DNA of 64,000 bases, from assembly GCA_013204105.1 (NCBI GenBank), contig JABMOM010000028.1:1-64000 (forward strand). Reading direction: 5' to 3'. The notes beneath the pieces are model-generated. The model searched no databases. It was not told the origin of the DNA and saw only the letters and a list, made by a program, of their open reading frames with translations. Positions 7,719 through 16,272 of this stretch are shown one piece after another (within the stretch, counting starts at the first letter, position 1; each line of letters begins with the position of its first letter). This DNA is from Flavobacteriales bacterium. Lineage in GTDB: Bacteria; Bacteroidota; Bacteroidia; Flavobacteriales_G; Salibacteraceae. Both the position numbers and the translations under genes were made by a program.

Positions 7719-8276
7719 TTACACTTTGATTATAAGCACGTACAGGCCAAAGGTATCGCTTACATCGGAAAAATCGTAATCCAGCTTTTTTCCGGATTTA
7801 CGTGCGATATCGATTATTCCAAGTCCACCTCCCCCGTGTACGCTGTATTGTCCATTATCGAGGACTTCCTTATAGTAGCTGCGGAGACCTTCCTTGTCCA
7901 ATGAATTGATTTTATCAAGCTTGGCTTTTAGCGGTGCGATGTTATCGAGATCAATGTAGTTCGCGGCAAGGATGCTGTAGCCTTCACCTGACTTGGCAAG
8001 CATGAAGGTCACCACCTTTTGGCCGTCTGAAAAAGCATCGGTATGATGATAGAGGTTCTGTAGCGTTTCGACCAAAATGTTGTACACTTTGCGTTGCTTC
8101 TTGAAATCCTCTTCCGCCACTTCAAGCTTTTGTTCAACGTCACCCAAAATCTCGCTGATGCGCTCCTCGTGCACTTCTCCTTGAAAGTTCACCAGAACAG
8201 CACCCCCATTAAGATTCTCTGTAAACTGCTTGATCGCTTGGCTTTCCACTAATAGGAAGGGTAATGATTTTGACAA
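7719..8276 (-). CDS. siaB: SiaB family GHKL-type protein kinase (DUF6272)
   Basis: The 185-residue cytosolic protein has the features of an anti-sigma-factor-like ATPase/kinase: an N-box helix (YNILVETLQNLYHHTDAF), a central strand pair (YSILAANYIDLD) and a glycine-rich lid (HGGGGLGIIDIARKSGKKLDYDF). SiaB kinases phosphorylate the partner SiaC on Thr, in a switch that controls aggregation and biofilm formation in Pseudomonas. The partner gene is immediately downstream. The upstream gene is divergent and unrelated, so the locus is a two-gene unit. The nearby polysaccharide-initiating transferase makes a link to matrix production plausible, but that is inference. Confidence 0.85.
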   Translation of the reverse strand: MSKSLPFLLVESQAIKQFTENLNGGAVLVNFQGEVHEERISEILGDVEQKLEVAEEDFKKQRKVYNILVETLQNLYHHTDAFSDGQKVVTFMLAKSGEGYSILAANYIDLDNIAPLKAKLDKINSLDKEGLRSYYKEVLDNGQYSVHGGGGLGIIDIARKSGKKLDYDFSDVSDTFGLYVLIIKV

Positions 8277-8381
8277 ATATAACGGATAAGGAATAGGTTT
8301 TTTTATACTAGGTGTTCAAACGTTTCATCAATGGATTGTTAGTTGGTCAACATCCTGTGCAATTACACGGATTTGCTTTCT

Positions 8382-8389
8382 TAATTTTG
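8382..8389 (+). promoter_or_regulatory. putative -7 element for the S46 peptidase gene
   Basis: TAATTTTG fits the Bacteroidota -7 consensus TAnnTTTG and lies 24 bases before the ATG. I see no clear TTTG at the expected -33 distance, which lowers confidence. Confidence 0.4.
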
Positions 8390-8413
8390 GCGCCTCAAAC
8401 GAATACAACGAAA

Positions 8414-10657
8414 ATGAAGAAGTTACTAACCTTATTTATGGTCCTTTCCCTTCTGGCATCCACCAGCGTTAAGGCAGACGAAGGAATGTGGTTGCCGATG
8501 CTGATCAAGCGCCTCAACCATGCAGACATGCAAAAGCACGGACTAAAGCTCAGTGCAGAAGAAATCTACAGTGTGAATCAATCGAGCTTGAAAGACGCCA
8601 TTGTAGTACTAAACGGCGGTTCATGTACAGCAGAGATGATCAGCGGAAAAGGTTTATTCCTTACCAATCACCATTGTGCATATGGTGTGATCCAAGACAA
8701 TAGTTCTACCGATCACGACTACCTAACCGATGGATTTTGGGCCATGGCGATGAAGCAAGAACTTCCTGCGAATGGGATGACAGCTGGCTTCCTCATCGAA
8801 ATGCGTGATGTTACGGATGCCGTTCTGGGTGACGTAAGCATTTCTCTGAGTGGCAGCGAGCGCGATGGCGCAGTTCGAGAGGCCATCTCAACGGTGCAAG
8901 AATCGATTAAAGGAGAAGTAGAAGAGCATTACAACATTGTCATCCGCAGTTTCTTTGAAGGCAATGAGTATTACGCATTTGTTTACGAGACATTCCGCGA
9001 CGTTCGTTTGGTAGGAGCCCCGCCATCAGCCATTGGTAAGTATGGAGGAGATACGGACAATTGGATGTGGCCACGCCATACCGGTGACTTTTCCATGATG
9101 CGCGTTTACATGGGTGCAGATGGCAAGCCAGCAGACTATTCTGAGGACAACCTTCCTTACCAGCCCAAGCATTTCCTTCCCGTTTCACTAGACGGTGTTG
9201 AGAAAGGCGATTATGCCATGATCATGGGTTACCCAGGCAGTACCGATCGCTACCTCAGCTCTTATGGTGTTGAACAAGAGTTAACCGTTCGTCAACCGAA
9301 TACGGTAAAGGTCCGTGAAACACGTCTCGCCTTGATGAAAGAAGACATGAAGGCCAGCGATGAGGTGCGCATCAAGTACGCATCTAAGTACGCAGGTGTA
9401 AGCAATTACTGGAAGTACTTCATCGGTCAACAACGCGGACTGAAACGCTTGAAGGTGAAAGAGAAGAAGCAGATGGAAGAAGCTGCTTTTCAGAAGTGGG
9501 TGAATGAAAGCGATGAGCGTAAAGAGATTTATGGGAGCGTTTTAAACGATTGGAAAGAAGGATTTGAATCCTCGAATCAAACAGCCCTCTATCGAACCTA
9601 CATCAATGAATGCGTATTCGCGAGCGAAGCAGTAATCATGGCATGGAGAACTTCCCGCTTGTACGGTGCCCTTGCGGCAGAAACACCCGACCAAGCCCAG
9701 ATCGATGAACAAGTTGCAGAACTGCAGGATCGGGCAGAAAAATTCTACAAAGACTACAACATGTCTACCGACCGCAAGATCAGTGCGGCTTTGTTCCAGT
9801 TCTTTTCAGAAGACATTCCCAGCGATCTTCAACCTAGCTTTTTTAAGGATTACGTAGCCAAGTTTAAAGGTGACTTTTCGAAGATGACGGAGAAGATGTA
9901 CGCTAAGAGTATGTTTAGCTCAAAAGAAGCATATCTCGCCTTCCTTGCAGCTCCATCAACCAAGGCTTTGGACAAAGACATGGTCTATGAGTTCATGAAT
10001 GGTTTTCTTACGCATTATCGAGGCGAAGTGGCACCTCAAATGGAACCATCCAACGACTTGATCGACAACGCGAATCGTCTTTTCGTGCACGGCTTGCGCA
10101 AGATGAACAATGACAAGAACTACTATCCAAACGCAAACTCAACCATGCGGGTGACCTACGGCAACGTACTGGACTACTTCCCTGCGGATGCAGTGTACTT
10201 CAACTACTACACCACGTTGGAAGGTGTGATGGAGAAAGAGGATCCAAAAAACGATGAGTTCATCGTTCCAGCGAAGCTCAAGGAACTCTACGATGCGAAA
10301 GACTACGGTCCCTACGGTCAGGATGGCACTATCCGCGTATGCTTCCTCACCAATACTGACATCACTGGAGGTAATTCTGGAAGCCCTGTAATCAACGCCA
10401 ATGGTGAATTGATCGGATGTGCTTTTGACGGAAACTGGGAAGCGATGAGCGGCGATATCGCATTTGAAAAAGAACTTCAACGCACCATCGCAGTTGATAT
10501 TCGTTACGTTCTGTTTATCATTGACAAGTACGCAGGAGCAGACCACCTCATCAAGGAGATGAAGATCGTTCACAACAACATGAAGAAACCTTCTGTTGGA
10601 ACGGACGAAGCCTCTGGTGAAATGGCCCCTGCCAAAGAAGAGCAGAAAAAAGGATAA
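8414..10657 (+). CDS. S46 family dipeptidyl-peptidase, DPP7-like
   Basis: The 747-residue protein is a periplasmic serine peptidase that removes dipeptides from oligopeptides. The Met chosen gives a normal signal peptide (MKKLLTLFMVLSLLASTSVKA); the longer frame adds 34 non-conserved residues. The chymotrypsin-like triad is visible: His in TNHHCAYG (86-87), Asp in GGDTDNWMWPRHTGDF, and Ser in GGNSGSP (S655). The residue 18 positions after the Ser is Gly (FDGNWE). In this family Arg there gives Asp/Glu preference (DPP11) and Gly gives hydrophobic P1 preference (DPP7), so DPP7 activity is predicted. A Lys/Glu-rich tail follows the domain. A methyltransferase gene starts three bases downstream. 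Confidence 0.93.
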   Translation: MKKLLTLFMVLSLLASTSVKADEGMWLPMLIKRLNHADMQKHGLKLSAEEIYSVNQSSLKDAIVVLNGGSCTAEMISGKGLFLTNHHCAYGVIQDNSSTDHDYLTDGFWAMAMKQELPANGMTAGFLIEMRDVTDAVLGDVSISLSGSERDGAVREAISTVQESIKGEVEEHYNIVIRSFFEGNEYYAFVYETFRDVRLVGAPPSAIGKYGGDTDNWMWPRHTGDFSMMRVYMGADGKPADYSEDNLPYQPKHFLPVSLDGVEKGDYAMIMGYPGSTDRYLSSYGVEQELTVRQPNTVKVRETRLALMKEDMKASDEVRIKYASKYAGVSNYWKYFIGQQRGLKRLKVKEKKQMEEAAFQKWVNESDERKEIYGSVLNDWKEGFESSNQTALYRTYINECVFASEAVIMAWRTSRLYGALAAETPDQAQIDEQVAELQDRAEKFYKDYNMSTDRKISAALFQFFSEDIPSDLQPSFFKDYVAKFKGDFSKMTEKMYAKSMFSSKEAYLAFLAAPSTKALDKDMVYEFMNGFLTHYRGEVAPQMEPSNDLIDNANRLFVHGLRKMNNDKNYYPNANSTMRVTYGNVLDYFPADAVYFNYYTTLEGVMEKEDPKNDEFIVPAKLKELYDAKDYGPYGQDGTIRVCFLTNTDITGGNSGSPVINANGELIGCAFDGNWEAMSGDIAFEKELQRTIAVDIRYVLFIIDKYAGADHLIKEMKIVHNNMKKPSVGTDEASGEMAPAKEEQKKG

Positions 10658-10660
10658 TCA

Positions 10661-11398
10661 ATGAGCAAAGCGTGGTTTGAAACCTGGTTCAATACAGACT
10701 ATTACCACCTGCTTTATCGAAATAGGAATGAAGTGGAAGCGCGTCAATTTATTGATGCGCTTCTTCATTTCCTTCACCCGACAGAGCATGCGCGTTTCAT
10801 CGATGTAGCCTGCGGCAAAGGGCGCCATTCGAGGTACCTGCATAGCCTTGGATACGATGTTACCGGTATTGACTTGAGTAAGAACAGCATTGACGAGGCA
10901 AATGCTTGCGCAGCCGAAGAAGACGGACTTACCTTCATTCAACACGATATCCGCGCGATTTTTCCCGTTTCAAATATGGATGTAGCGGCTAATCTGTTCA
11001 CCAGCTTTGGCTATTTCGACAACGATGATGAGCATCAACAGGCCTTAGACAACATGCAATTGTGTTTAAAACCGGGAGGGAAATTGGTCATTGACTTTCT
11101 GAACACATCCCAGGTCCTTCACAATTTCAAGCAAGAAGACCTCAAGGTGATTGATGGAATTCAGTTCAAGGTTACCAGGAGCGTAGACGAAAAATGCATT
11201 GTCAAGCACATTGAGGTGACCGATGGAGAAGAAGTCAAAAAGTACGAAGAGAGGGTGCGGGCTTTTACAAAAGAAGACTTGGAGCACATCATCCTTCAAG
11301 CCGGCCTAACGATCGATCACATTTTTGGAAATTACCAGCTAGACGGCTATGACGAACGTAGCCCGCGTGTGGTTATAATTGCACAAAAGAAGGCATGA
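10661..11398 (+). CDS. class I SAM-dependent methyltransferase
   Basis: The 245-residue cytosolic protein has the Rossmann methyltransferase fold: motif I reads FIDVACGKGRHSRYL (about residue 46), motif II VTGIDLS, then FIQHDIR, and the motif IV/V region LKPGGKLVIDFLN. The C-terminal beta part (VKHIEVTDGEEVKKYEERVRAFTKEDLEHII) is typical of the Methyltransf_25 group. The substrate cannot be deduced. It sits three bases after the peptidase gene and overlaps the ZIP transporter start by four bases, so the three genes probably form one transcription unit even though their functions look unrelated. Confidence 0.82.
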   Translation: MSKAWFETWFNTDYYHLLYRNRNEVEARQFIDALLHFLHPTEHARFIDVACGKGRHSRYLHSLGYDVTGIDLSKNSIDEANACAAEEDGLTFIQHDIRAIFPVSNMDVAANLFTSFGYFDNDDEHQQALDNMQLCLKPGGKLVIDFLNTSQVLHNFKQEDLKVIDGIQFKVTRSVDEKCIVKHIEVTDGEEVKKYEERVRAFTKEDLEHIILQAGLTIDHIFGNYQLDGYDERSPRVVIIAQKKA

Positions 11399-12093
11399 CC
11401 ACCTACATCCTCGGACTCGTGATCTCATTCGCAGCCGGAGCCTGGTTCATTTACAAGGCTCCTGAAAAAAAGCAATGGATCTATCTCTTCTTGTCCGCTG
11501 GAGGCGCCTACCTTATTACGGTTCTATTTACGCATATCCTTCCTGAGCTGTTTGAGAACCTTGGGCATACAGCTGGCTATGTTCTCCTTGTCGGGTTCAT
11601 CGCTCAGATATTGTTGGAAAACTATTCCCATGGCATTGAACATGGACATGCGCACGCTTCATCTACCCGAACAGCCCTTCTGATTTCCTACGCAGCGCTT
11701 TGCCTGCACGCATTGATAGAAGGAATGCCCCTGGCTTCAGTGCTCTTCAATTCAGTAATTCAATTCGACCGAGAATTGACCTTAGGTATCATGTTGCATA
11801 AAATTCCTGTAGCCATCACATTGTCTACCCTACTCATCCGATCCGGATTGGGTAAGAACAGCGCAATGCTTTGGTTGCTCGGCTTTATTGCCTGTACTAT
11901 TGTTGGATCGTTCGTACAGCATTGGCTAGGCAATGATTCGGAACGACTCATGTTCATGAGTCTAGGATTGACCGTCGGCATCCTTCTTCACGTTTCTACG
12001 ACCATTCTCTTTGAAAGCAGCGATCACCATCGGCTATCCCCTAAGCGAATAGCGGTAATCGTGCTCGGAATTCTGCTTGGAATCGCGATCTGA
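11395..12093 (+). CDS. ZIP family divalent metal transporter
   Basis: This 232-residue inner-membrane protein has about seven to eight helices and imports Zn2+ or related divalent cations. Family hallmarks are a His-rich loop (HGIEHGHAHA) between helices three and four, the helix-four metal site LHALIEGMP and the helix-five site MLHKIPVA. It overlaps the methyltransferase gene by four bases, and its stop codon abuts the stop codon of the convergent mazG with no spacer, leaving no room for a dedicated terminator. Confidence 0.9.
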   Translation: MTTYILGLVISFAAGAWFIYKAPEKKQWIYLFLSAGGAYLITVLFTHILPELFENLGHTAGYVLLVGFIAQILLENYSHGIEHGHAHASSTRTALLISYAALCLHALIEGMPLASVLFNSVIQFDRELTLGIMLHKIPVAITLSTLLIRSGLGKNSAMLWLLGFIACTIVGSFVQHWLGNDSERLMFMSLGLTVGILLHVSTTILFESSDHHRLSPKRIAVIVLGILLGIAI

Positions 12094-12864
12094 TCAGCTC
12101 GCCGTCTTGGCTTCTTCCCAAATAGATTCCATCTCCCCTAAGGTCATATCAGCCAATTGCTTCCCTTGTTCATTCGCGCGCTGCTCCAAGTATTGAAAGC
12201 GCTTGATGAATTTTCTATTCGTTCGCTCCAGGGCATCTTCAGGGTTTACATCGATGAACCTGGAATAATTGATCATGCTGAACAAGACATCACCGAATTC
12301 ATCCTCTACTTTGGCCTTTGGTGCGCCGCTCTCTACCTCATCCTGTAATTCTTGGAGTTCCTCCTTTAGCTTATCCCACACTTGGGCCTGCTCATCCCAA
12401 TCAAAACCCACTCCCCTCGCCTTTTCCTGAATACGATTCGCTTTAACCATGGCTGGAAGGCTCTTCGGAACGCCTTGAAGAACGGATTTTTTTCCTTCCT
12501 TCAATTTGATCTGCTCCCAATTGCGCTTGACCTCTTCGGCGTCGCTCACATCAACATCACCGTATACATGCGGATGCCGATTAACCAACTTATCGCATAC
12601 GCCATTGAGTACATCCGTAATCGAAAAGGCGCCTCGCTCGAATCCGATTTGCGCGTAAAAGACTACATGCATGATCAAGTCACCCAATTCATTCTTCACC
12701 TCCTCGAGGTCATTATCGATGATGGCATCGCTCAACTCATAGGTCTCCTCGATGGTAAGATAGCGCAGCGACTCAATGGTTTGCTTTCGGTCCCACGGAC
12801 ATTCGGTGCGCAGTTCACTGATGATCGTGACAAGGCGTTCAAAGGCTTCGAGTTCTGGTCTCAT
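12094..12864 (-). CDS. mazG: nucleoside triphosphate pyrophosphohydrolase MazG
   Basis: MazG hydrolyses (d)NTPs to monophosphate and pyrophosphate, cleaning the nucleotide pool and modulating stress responses. The 256 residues hold the two tandem MazG domains: the first has ECPWDRKQT and the metal-binding EETYELSDAI with ELGDLIMHV; the second has KEELQELQDEV with EDEFGDVLFSMINYSRF. The Met of MRPELEAFERL matches the usual N terminus; 24 further in-frame codons run into the divergent promoter region and are not conserved-looking. Confidence 0.95.
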   Translation of the reverse strand: MRPELEAFERLVTIISELRTECPWDRKQTIESLRYLTIEETYELSDAIIDNDLEEVKNELGDLIMHVVFYAQIGFERGAFSITDVLNGVCDKLVNRHPHVYGDVDVSDAEEVKRNWEQIKLKEGKKSVLQGVPKSLPAMVKANRIQEKARGVGFDWDEQAQVWDKLKEELQELQDEVESGAPKAKVEDEFGDVLFSMINYSRFIDVNPEDALERTNRKFIKRFQYLEQRANEQGKQLADMTLGEMESIWEEAKTAS

Positions 12865-12938
12865 AGAAAAGGGTCGGTTATTGGAATTCGATGTGGGCAA
12901 CACGATGGATGAATGGGTCCGTTCTAATTCTTTCATCC

Positions 12939-12972
12939 TTTGCCCACCGCAAACTTATCATTCGCAACTTTG
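12939..12972 (+). promoter_or_regulatory. putative promoter of the PagL-like gene
   Basis: TTTG, 22 bases, then CAACTTTG matches the Bacteroidota form TTTG-N19-23-TAnnTTTG with one mismatch. Only seven bases separate it from the ATG, so the transcript would have little or no leader. Confidence 0.45.
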
Positions 12973-12979
12973 TGGGGCA

Positions 12980-14059
12980 ATGATTCCAAGACTCATTCTC
13001 TCTATCCTTCTTCTCTCCATTAGTTCTTCGCTTACGGCGCAATGGACTGCCCCCGGCTTTGAAGGAAATGTCGGTCGCGGTTTTCTATTGCCGCACCGGC
13101 AAAACATGAAGCACCTTCCACAAGGGCCTGCCCACTTCTTGGAGGGACGCGTTTACCATGCCGTCAATGGATCCAAACCTTGGCATAGCCTCTTTCCACA
13201 GGCAGAGGTTGGATTTGCGTTGCGCGTCTTTGACCTTGCCAATGTCGACGTACTGGGCTACGGCATTGGTGGCGCCTTTTACCTATCCGCGCCTGTGGTC
13301 ATCAAACCAAAATTTCAATGGAACTTGGAATTAGGTGCAGGACCAGGCATTGTCACCAAACCATTCAATCCAAGCAGCAACTATAAGAATGTAGCCATTG
13401 GAAGTTATGGCAATGTGTTCATTATGCTTGGGCAACGTTTCACCTACCACATCAACGAGCGACTTGATGTAAACCTAAACCTCTCCTTCAATCATTTTTC
13501 AAATGCTGCCTTCACCTTGCCCAACCTTGGGTTGAACTATCCCATGATTTCAAGCGGCATGGGTTATCGCTTACCCTCCAATCGACCGGATACCCTTTTC
13601 GAGGTGAAAGCAGCAGAAAAGGTCAAAAACTTTTGGACCGTGGGCATCAACAATGGACTCAAAGAATACGCCCGCCCCTACAAGGCAAAACACCCCGCGT
13701 TTGTGGCGCTTGCGGACTACAACGTTGGCCTGGGAAGGAAGAGCTCGCTTTCTCTAGGTGCAGACGTGATGTACAACCTCGCCCTCCTAAAATACCGAAG
13801 AGCGATTGGTCAAGAAGTGACAGCGTTAGAAAATACACAAATCGGGATTCGCGCAGGATACAACCTGCACGTGGAAGAGATGCTCATCTTCTTTCAAATA
13901 GGCGGATACGTGTTGGACACCTATGAGCGCGACGGGTGGATGTACAACCGTGTCGGTCTGCGCTATTTCTTCACCGACTCCTTCGGTGCGAACCTATCTC
14001 TCAAAACCCATAAATTCAAAGCTGATTATGCAGAGGCAGGCGTTTCATTTCGTTTCTAG
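12980..14059 (+). CDS. acyloxyacyl hydrolase / lipid A 3-O-deacylase-like (PagL family) outer-membrane protein
   Basis: The 359-residue protein begins with a signal peptide (MIPRLILSILLLSISSSLTAQ) and has beta-barrel sequence throughout, ending in an aromatic residue (GVSFRF). The family motif appears in LSFNHFSNAAF, with His172 and Ser174 as predicted catalytic residues; PagL removes the 3-O acyl chain of lipid A in the outer membrane and so changes surface charge and immune recognition. It is longer than classical PagL (about 150-190 residues), as is common in Bacteroidota. Its 3' end overlaps the GIN-domain lipoprotein gene by 32 bases in another frame. The activity is inferred from the motif only. 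Confidence 0.78.
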   Translation: MIPRLILSILLLSISSSLTAQWTAPGFEGNVGRGFLLPHRQNMKHLPQGPAHFLEGRVYHAVNGSKPWHSLFPQAEVGFALRVFDLANVDVLGYGIGGAFYLSAPVVIKPKFQWNLELGAGPGIVTKPFNPSSNYKNVAIGSYGNVFIMLGQRFTYHINERLDVNLNLSFNHFSNAAFTLPNLGLNYPMISSGMGYRLPSNRPDTLFEVKAAEKVKNFWTVGINNGLKEYARPYKAKHPAFVALADYNVGLGRKSSLSLGADVMYNLALLKYRRAIGQEVTALENTQIGIRAGYNLHVEEMLIFFQIGGYVLDTYERDGWMYNRVGLRYFFTDSFGANLSLKTHKFKADYAEAGVSFRF

Positions 14060-14777
14060 CTTGCTCCTCGCAGCCTCCCTCTTGACCTCTAGTTGTCAAA
14101 AAGAGGGTGCGGGTTGTGCGCAAGGTCGAGGCGAGCAATCCGAAGAAATCAGAACGCTGTCCACGTTTACGCACCTGTATGTAGAAGGGAGGGTGAACGT
14201 CCGTCTCTTCGCTGACAGCGTGGACTATGTTCGCGTTGCCTATGGCCAGAATGGATTGGCGGGTATCCAAACCATCGTTAGCAACGACACGCTGAGCATA
14301 GGTGAGGTAAATCAATGCGATTGGCTCAAGAAAATCGACCCGCTTCCTTTGGTAGAGATTCACTATTCGAGTCTCAATAGCATCTTCAGCCAATCGGCAG
14401 CAGAAGTGCGTTTCATGGATGCCTTCGTCGGAGATTCATTGCGCGTTGAGATCGAAGACGCAGCAGGGTCGTTACACGTTACGGCGGACTGTGAGCGATT
14501 GAACCTATTCGTTCATACCGGCGCCACGGATGTAACGCTCAAAGGATCCAGCATGCAGTTGTACATCTATAACTCGGGATATGGGCCCATCCATGCCGAA
14601 GAATTTGTGGCTCGCACAGCAATTGTCCACAATAATGGTACAGCTGACACCTATGTACGAGCCTGGGAGAATGTATTCACTCAAATTTATCACCTCGGCA
14701 ACATCTACGTCTCGGGCGATCCAGCTTTGACTCGATGGCACGAGGAAGGAGGTGGGCAAGTATTCTTCGTGGACTAG
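14028..14777 (+). CDS. GIN-domain (DUF2807) putative adhesin lipoprotein
   Basis: The 249-residue product has a signal peptide with lipobox TSSC followed by QKEG. The mature part is a repeated short beta pattern (FTHLYVEGRVNVRLF, LHVTADCERLNLFVHTGATDVTLKG, MQLYIYNSGYGPIHAEEF) typical of the GIN or head domain of putative auto-transporter adhesins, which folds as a beta helix. It is likely displayed on the outer membrane. The start lies within the end of the PagL-like gene, so the two are co-transcribed and probably translationally coupled. The frame extends upstream of the chosen Met, but that part lacks a signal peptide. Confidence 0.75.
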   Translation: MQRQAFHFVSSLLLAASLLTSSCQKEGAGCAQGRGEQSEEIRTLSTFTHLYVEGRVNVRLFADSVDYVRVAYGQNGLAGIQTIVSNDTLSIGEVNQCDWLKKIDPLPLVEIHYSSLNSIFSQSAAEVRFMDAFVGDSLRVEIEDAAGSLHVTADCERLNLFVHTGATDVTLKGSSMQLYIYNSGYGPIHAEEFVARTAIVHNNGTADTYVRAWENVFTQIYHLGNIYVSGDPALTRWHEEGGGQVFFVD

Positions 14778-14816
14778 ATCCTAGATCAATGTTCTAGCGC
14801 ATAGATCTCCCAGATA

Positions 14817-14850
14817 TTGGCTCGCTTCTTCCGTCTAATCCGTAGCTTTG
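14817..14850 (+). promoter_or_regulatory. promoter TTGG-N22-TAGCTTTG of the small membrane protein gene
   Basis: The -7 element TAGCTTTG is an exact TAnnTTTG match and TTGG stands 22 bases before it. The ATG follows only four bases after the -7 element, so initiation would occur at or just inside the start codon, implying a leaderless or nearly leaderless mRNA. Confidence 0.55.
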
Positions 14851-14854
14851 CACC

Positions 14855-15043
14855 ATGAAATTGATACTACTCTCAGTAGGATTATTAGGATTAGCCTTTG
14901 CAGGAATCGCCGTCAAGATTTGGGGTAAAAAAGGCGGTGAATTCGCAGGAACCTGCGCCAGCAATAACCCAATGCTGAAGAACGACGAAGGCAGCTGCAC
15001 AGTCTGCGGAGCAAGACCCACAGAGCAGTGTCAAAAGGCATAA
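14855..15043 (+). CDS. small single-span membrane protein with Cys-rich tail
   Basis: The 62-residue protein has one N-terminal membrane helix (LILLSVGLLGLAFAGIAV), a basic stretch (KIWGKKGGEF) and a tail with four cysteines (GTCAS, SCTVCG, EQCQ). Small proteins of this type occur next to apbE and nqr genes in many Bacteroidota, and apbE is the convergent neighbour here. The cysteines could bind a metal or an iron-sulfur cluster. An accessory role for Na+-NQR or its flavinylation is possible but unproven. Confidence 0.7.
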   Translation: MKLILLSVGLLGLAFAGIAVKIWGKKGGEFAGTCASNNPMLKNDEGSCTVCGARPTEQCQKA

Positions 15044-15107
15044 GCCTCAAACCCAAACTCTTTCGCCCAGATTGCAATTGAAGTTGAGGTTTCAATTACA
15101 GTCAAAC

Positions 15108-16193
15108 CTACTCCTCCAACATCCCCGTCAATTGTCGGCTTTGATAGGTGCTGAATCCGCCCTTTTGATCATCTGAGATCAAATAGATGTACGAGCCAAG
15201 GTACTTCCTCGCCTCTACGAATTGAATGGTTGAATCAGCACCCATCACCATGAAGGCTGTCGCGAGCGCATCTGCCTTTCCTGCTGATTCACTCACCACG
15301 GTGGCACTCAGCAGTTGATGTTGCACAGGATATCCAGTTTTCGGGTCGATGGTATGGGAATAACGTATGCCATCCTTCTCGTAGAATTTTCGATAATTCC
15401 CGCTGGTCGCCATGCCTTTGTTTCTCAATTTGATCACTGCCTGAAGGTCGCGTTCATAGTTTCCATCACTCGGTTGATCGATTCCAAAGCGCCATAGCTC
15501 GCCTCCTGGTTTTGGGTATCCTGCGACCAACTCACCTCCAATCTCCACAAAGAATACCTTCAGTTCTTTGTCCTTTAAGAAATCCACAACCCTATCGACG
15601 CTCCAACCCTGGCCAATGGCGTTGAAATCGAGTTGCATCTCAGGCATCGGTTTGTAGAGAAAATAATCCGCGCTCTTTTTGCCTGAGTGTTCGAATGAAG
15701 CCAAGTCAACAGCGCGATCGTTCTTTACCAACGTCAGTGTATCAAAATTGACTAGGTGAAGTAGGCTATCAATGGTCGCGGGGTCAATCTCTTCAGGGTG
15801 TGCTAGGCGCTCGGGGCCAAAGCCCCAAAAGGAAACCAAAGGCTTTACCGTCGGGTCAAAGGCGCCCTCTGTCAAGACATAAGCATCCCAGCTCTTCATC
15901 AATAAATCCAGAAACAGTGGATCGATGGTGGTCCCGGAATCACTTTTGTTCCAACCATCAATGGTAGAGCCCTCCAAATAGGTCGACACCGAAGCATCGA
16001 TGCGTTTGAGAATGCTGTCCACATCAGGCGTGAAATCTCGTTCCTGGAGATCGTAGTAGACAATACGCCAAGTCGTTCCTTGGGCTTCGCCGCTTATGGT
16101 CTGCCTAAACTCTTCTGATGAGGTCTTCTCCAACTCTGCATTGCACGATGTACACAACCAAATGACCCAAAGAAGGGCGCTAATCCTTTGCAT
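15108..16193 (-). CDS. apbE: FAD:protein FMN transferase ApbE
   Basis: ApbE cleaves FAD and attaches FMN through a phosphoester to a Thr or Ser of target proteins such as NqrB and NqrC. The 361-residue protein is a periplasm-facing lipoprotein (lipobox LCTSC). Conserved segments include GTTWRIVYYD, the region TEGAFDPTVKPLVSFWGFG, AIGQGWSVDRV, FVEIGGEL and SHTIDPKTGYPV, with the metal-binding acidic site near SAGKADALATAF. A segment at about 165-190 (VDLASFEHSGKKSADYF) looks inserted between the usual blocks. The nqr operon whose products it should modify starts about 3 kb further along the same strand orientation. Confidence 0.94.
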   Translation of the reverse strand: MQRISALLWVIWLCTSCNAELEKTSSEEFRQTISGEAQGTTWRIVYYDLQERDFTPDVDSILKRIDASVSTYLEGSTIDGWNKSDSGTTIDPLFLDLLMKSWDAYVLTEGAFDPTVKPLVSFWGFGPERLAHPEEIDPATIDSLLHLVNFDTLTLVKNDRAVDLASFEHSGKKSADYFLYKPMPEMQLDFNAIGQGWSVDRVVDFLKDKELKVFFVEIGGELVAGYPKPGGELWRFGIDQPSDGNYERDLQAVIKLRNKGMATSGNYRKFYEKDGIRYSHTIDPKTGYPVQHQLLSATVVSESAGKADALATAFMVMGADSTIQFVEARKYLGSYIYLISDDQKGGFSTYQSRQLTGMLEE

Positions 16194-16272
16194 TGGGCAA
16201 TGATAAGAAGCTTTCCTGAAGGAACGAGCACCTCTCTACTTCTAGAAGCTGCACTATAAAGCAACACTGAGA

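Noticed and set aside
7306-8276. Anti-sigma/anti-anti-sigma pair controlling a sigma factor
   Set aside because: The sequence features match SiaB/SiaC (DUF6272/DUF1987) better, and no sigma factor or SpoIIE phosphatase gene is adjacent.
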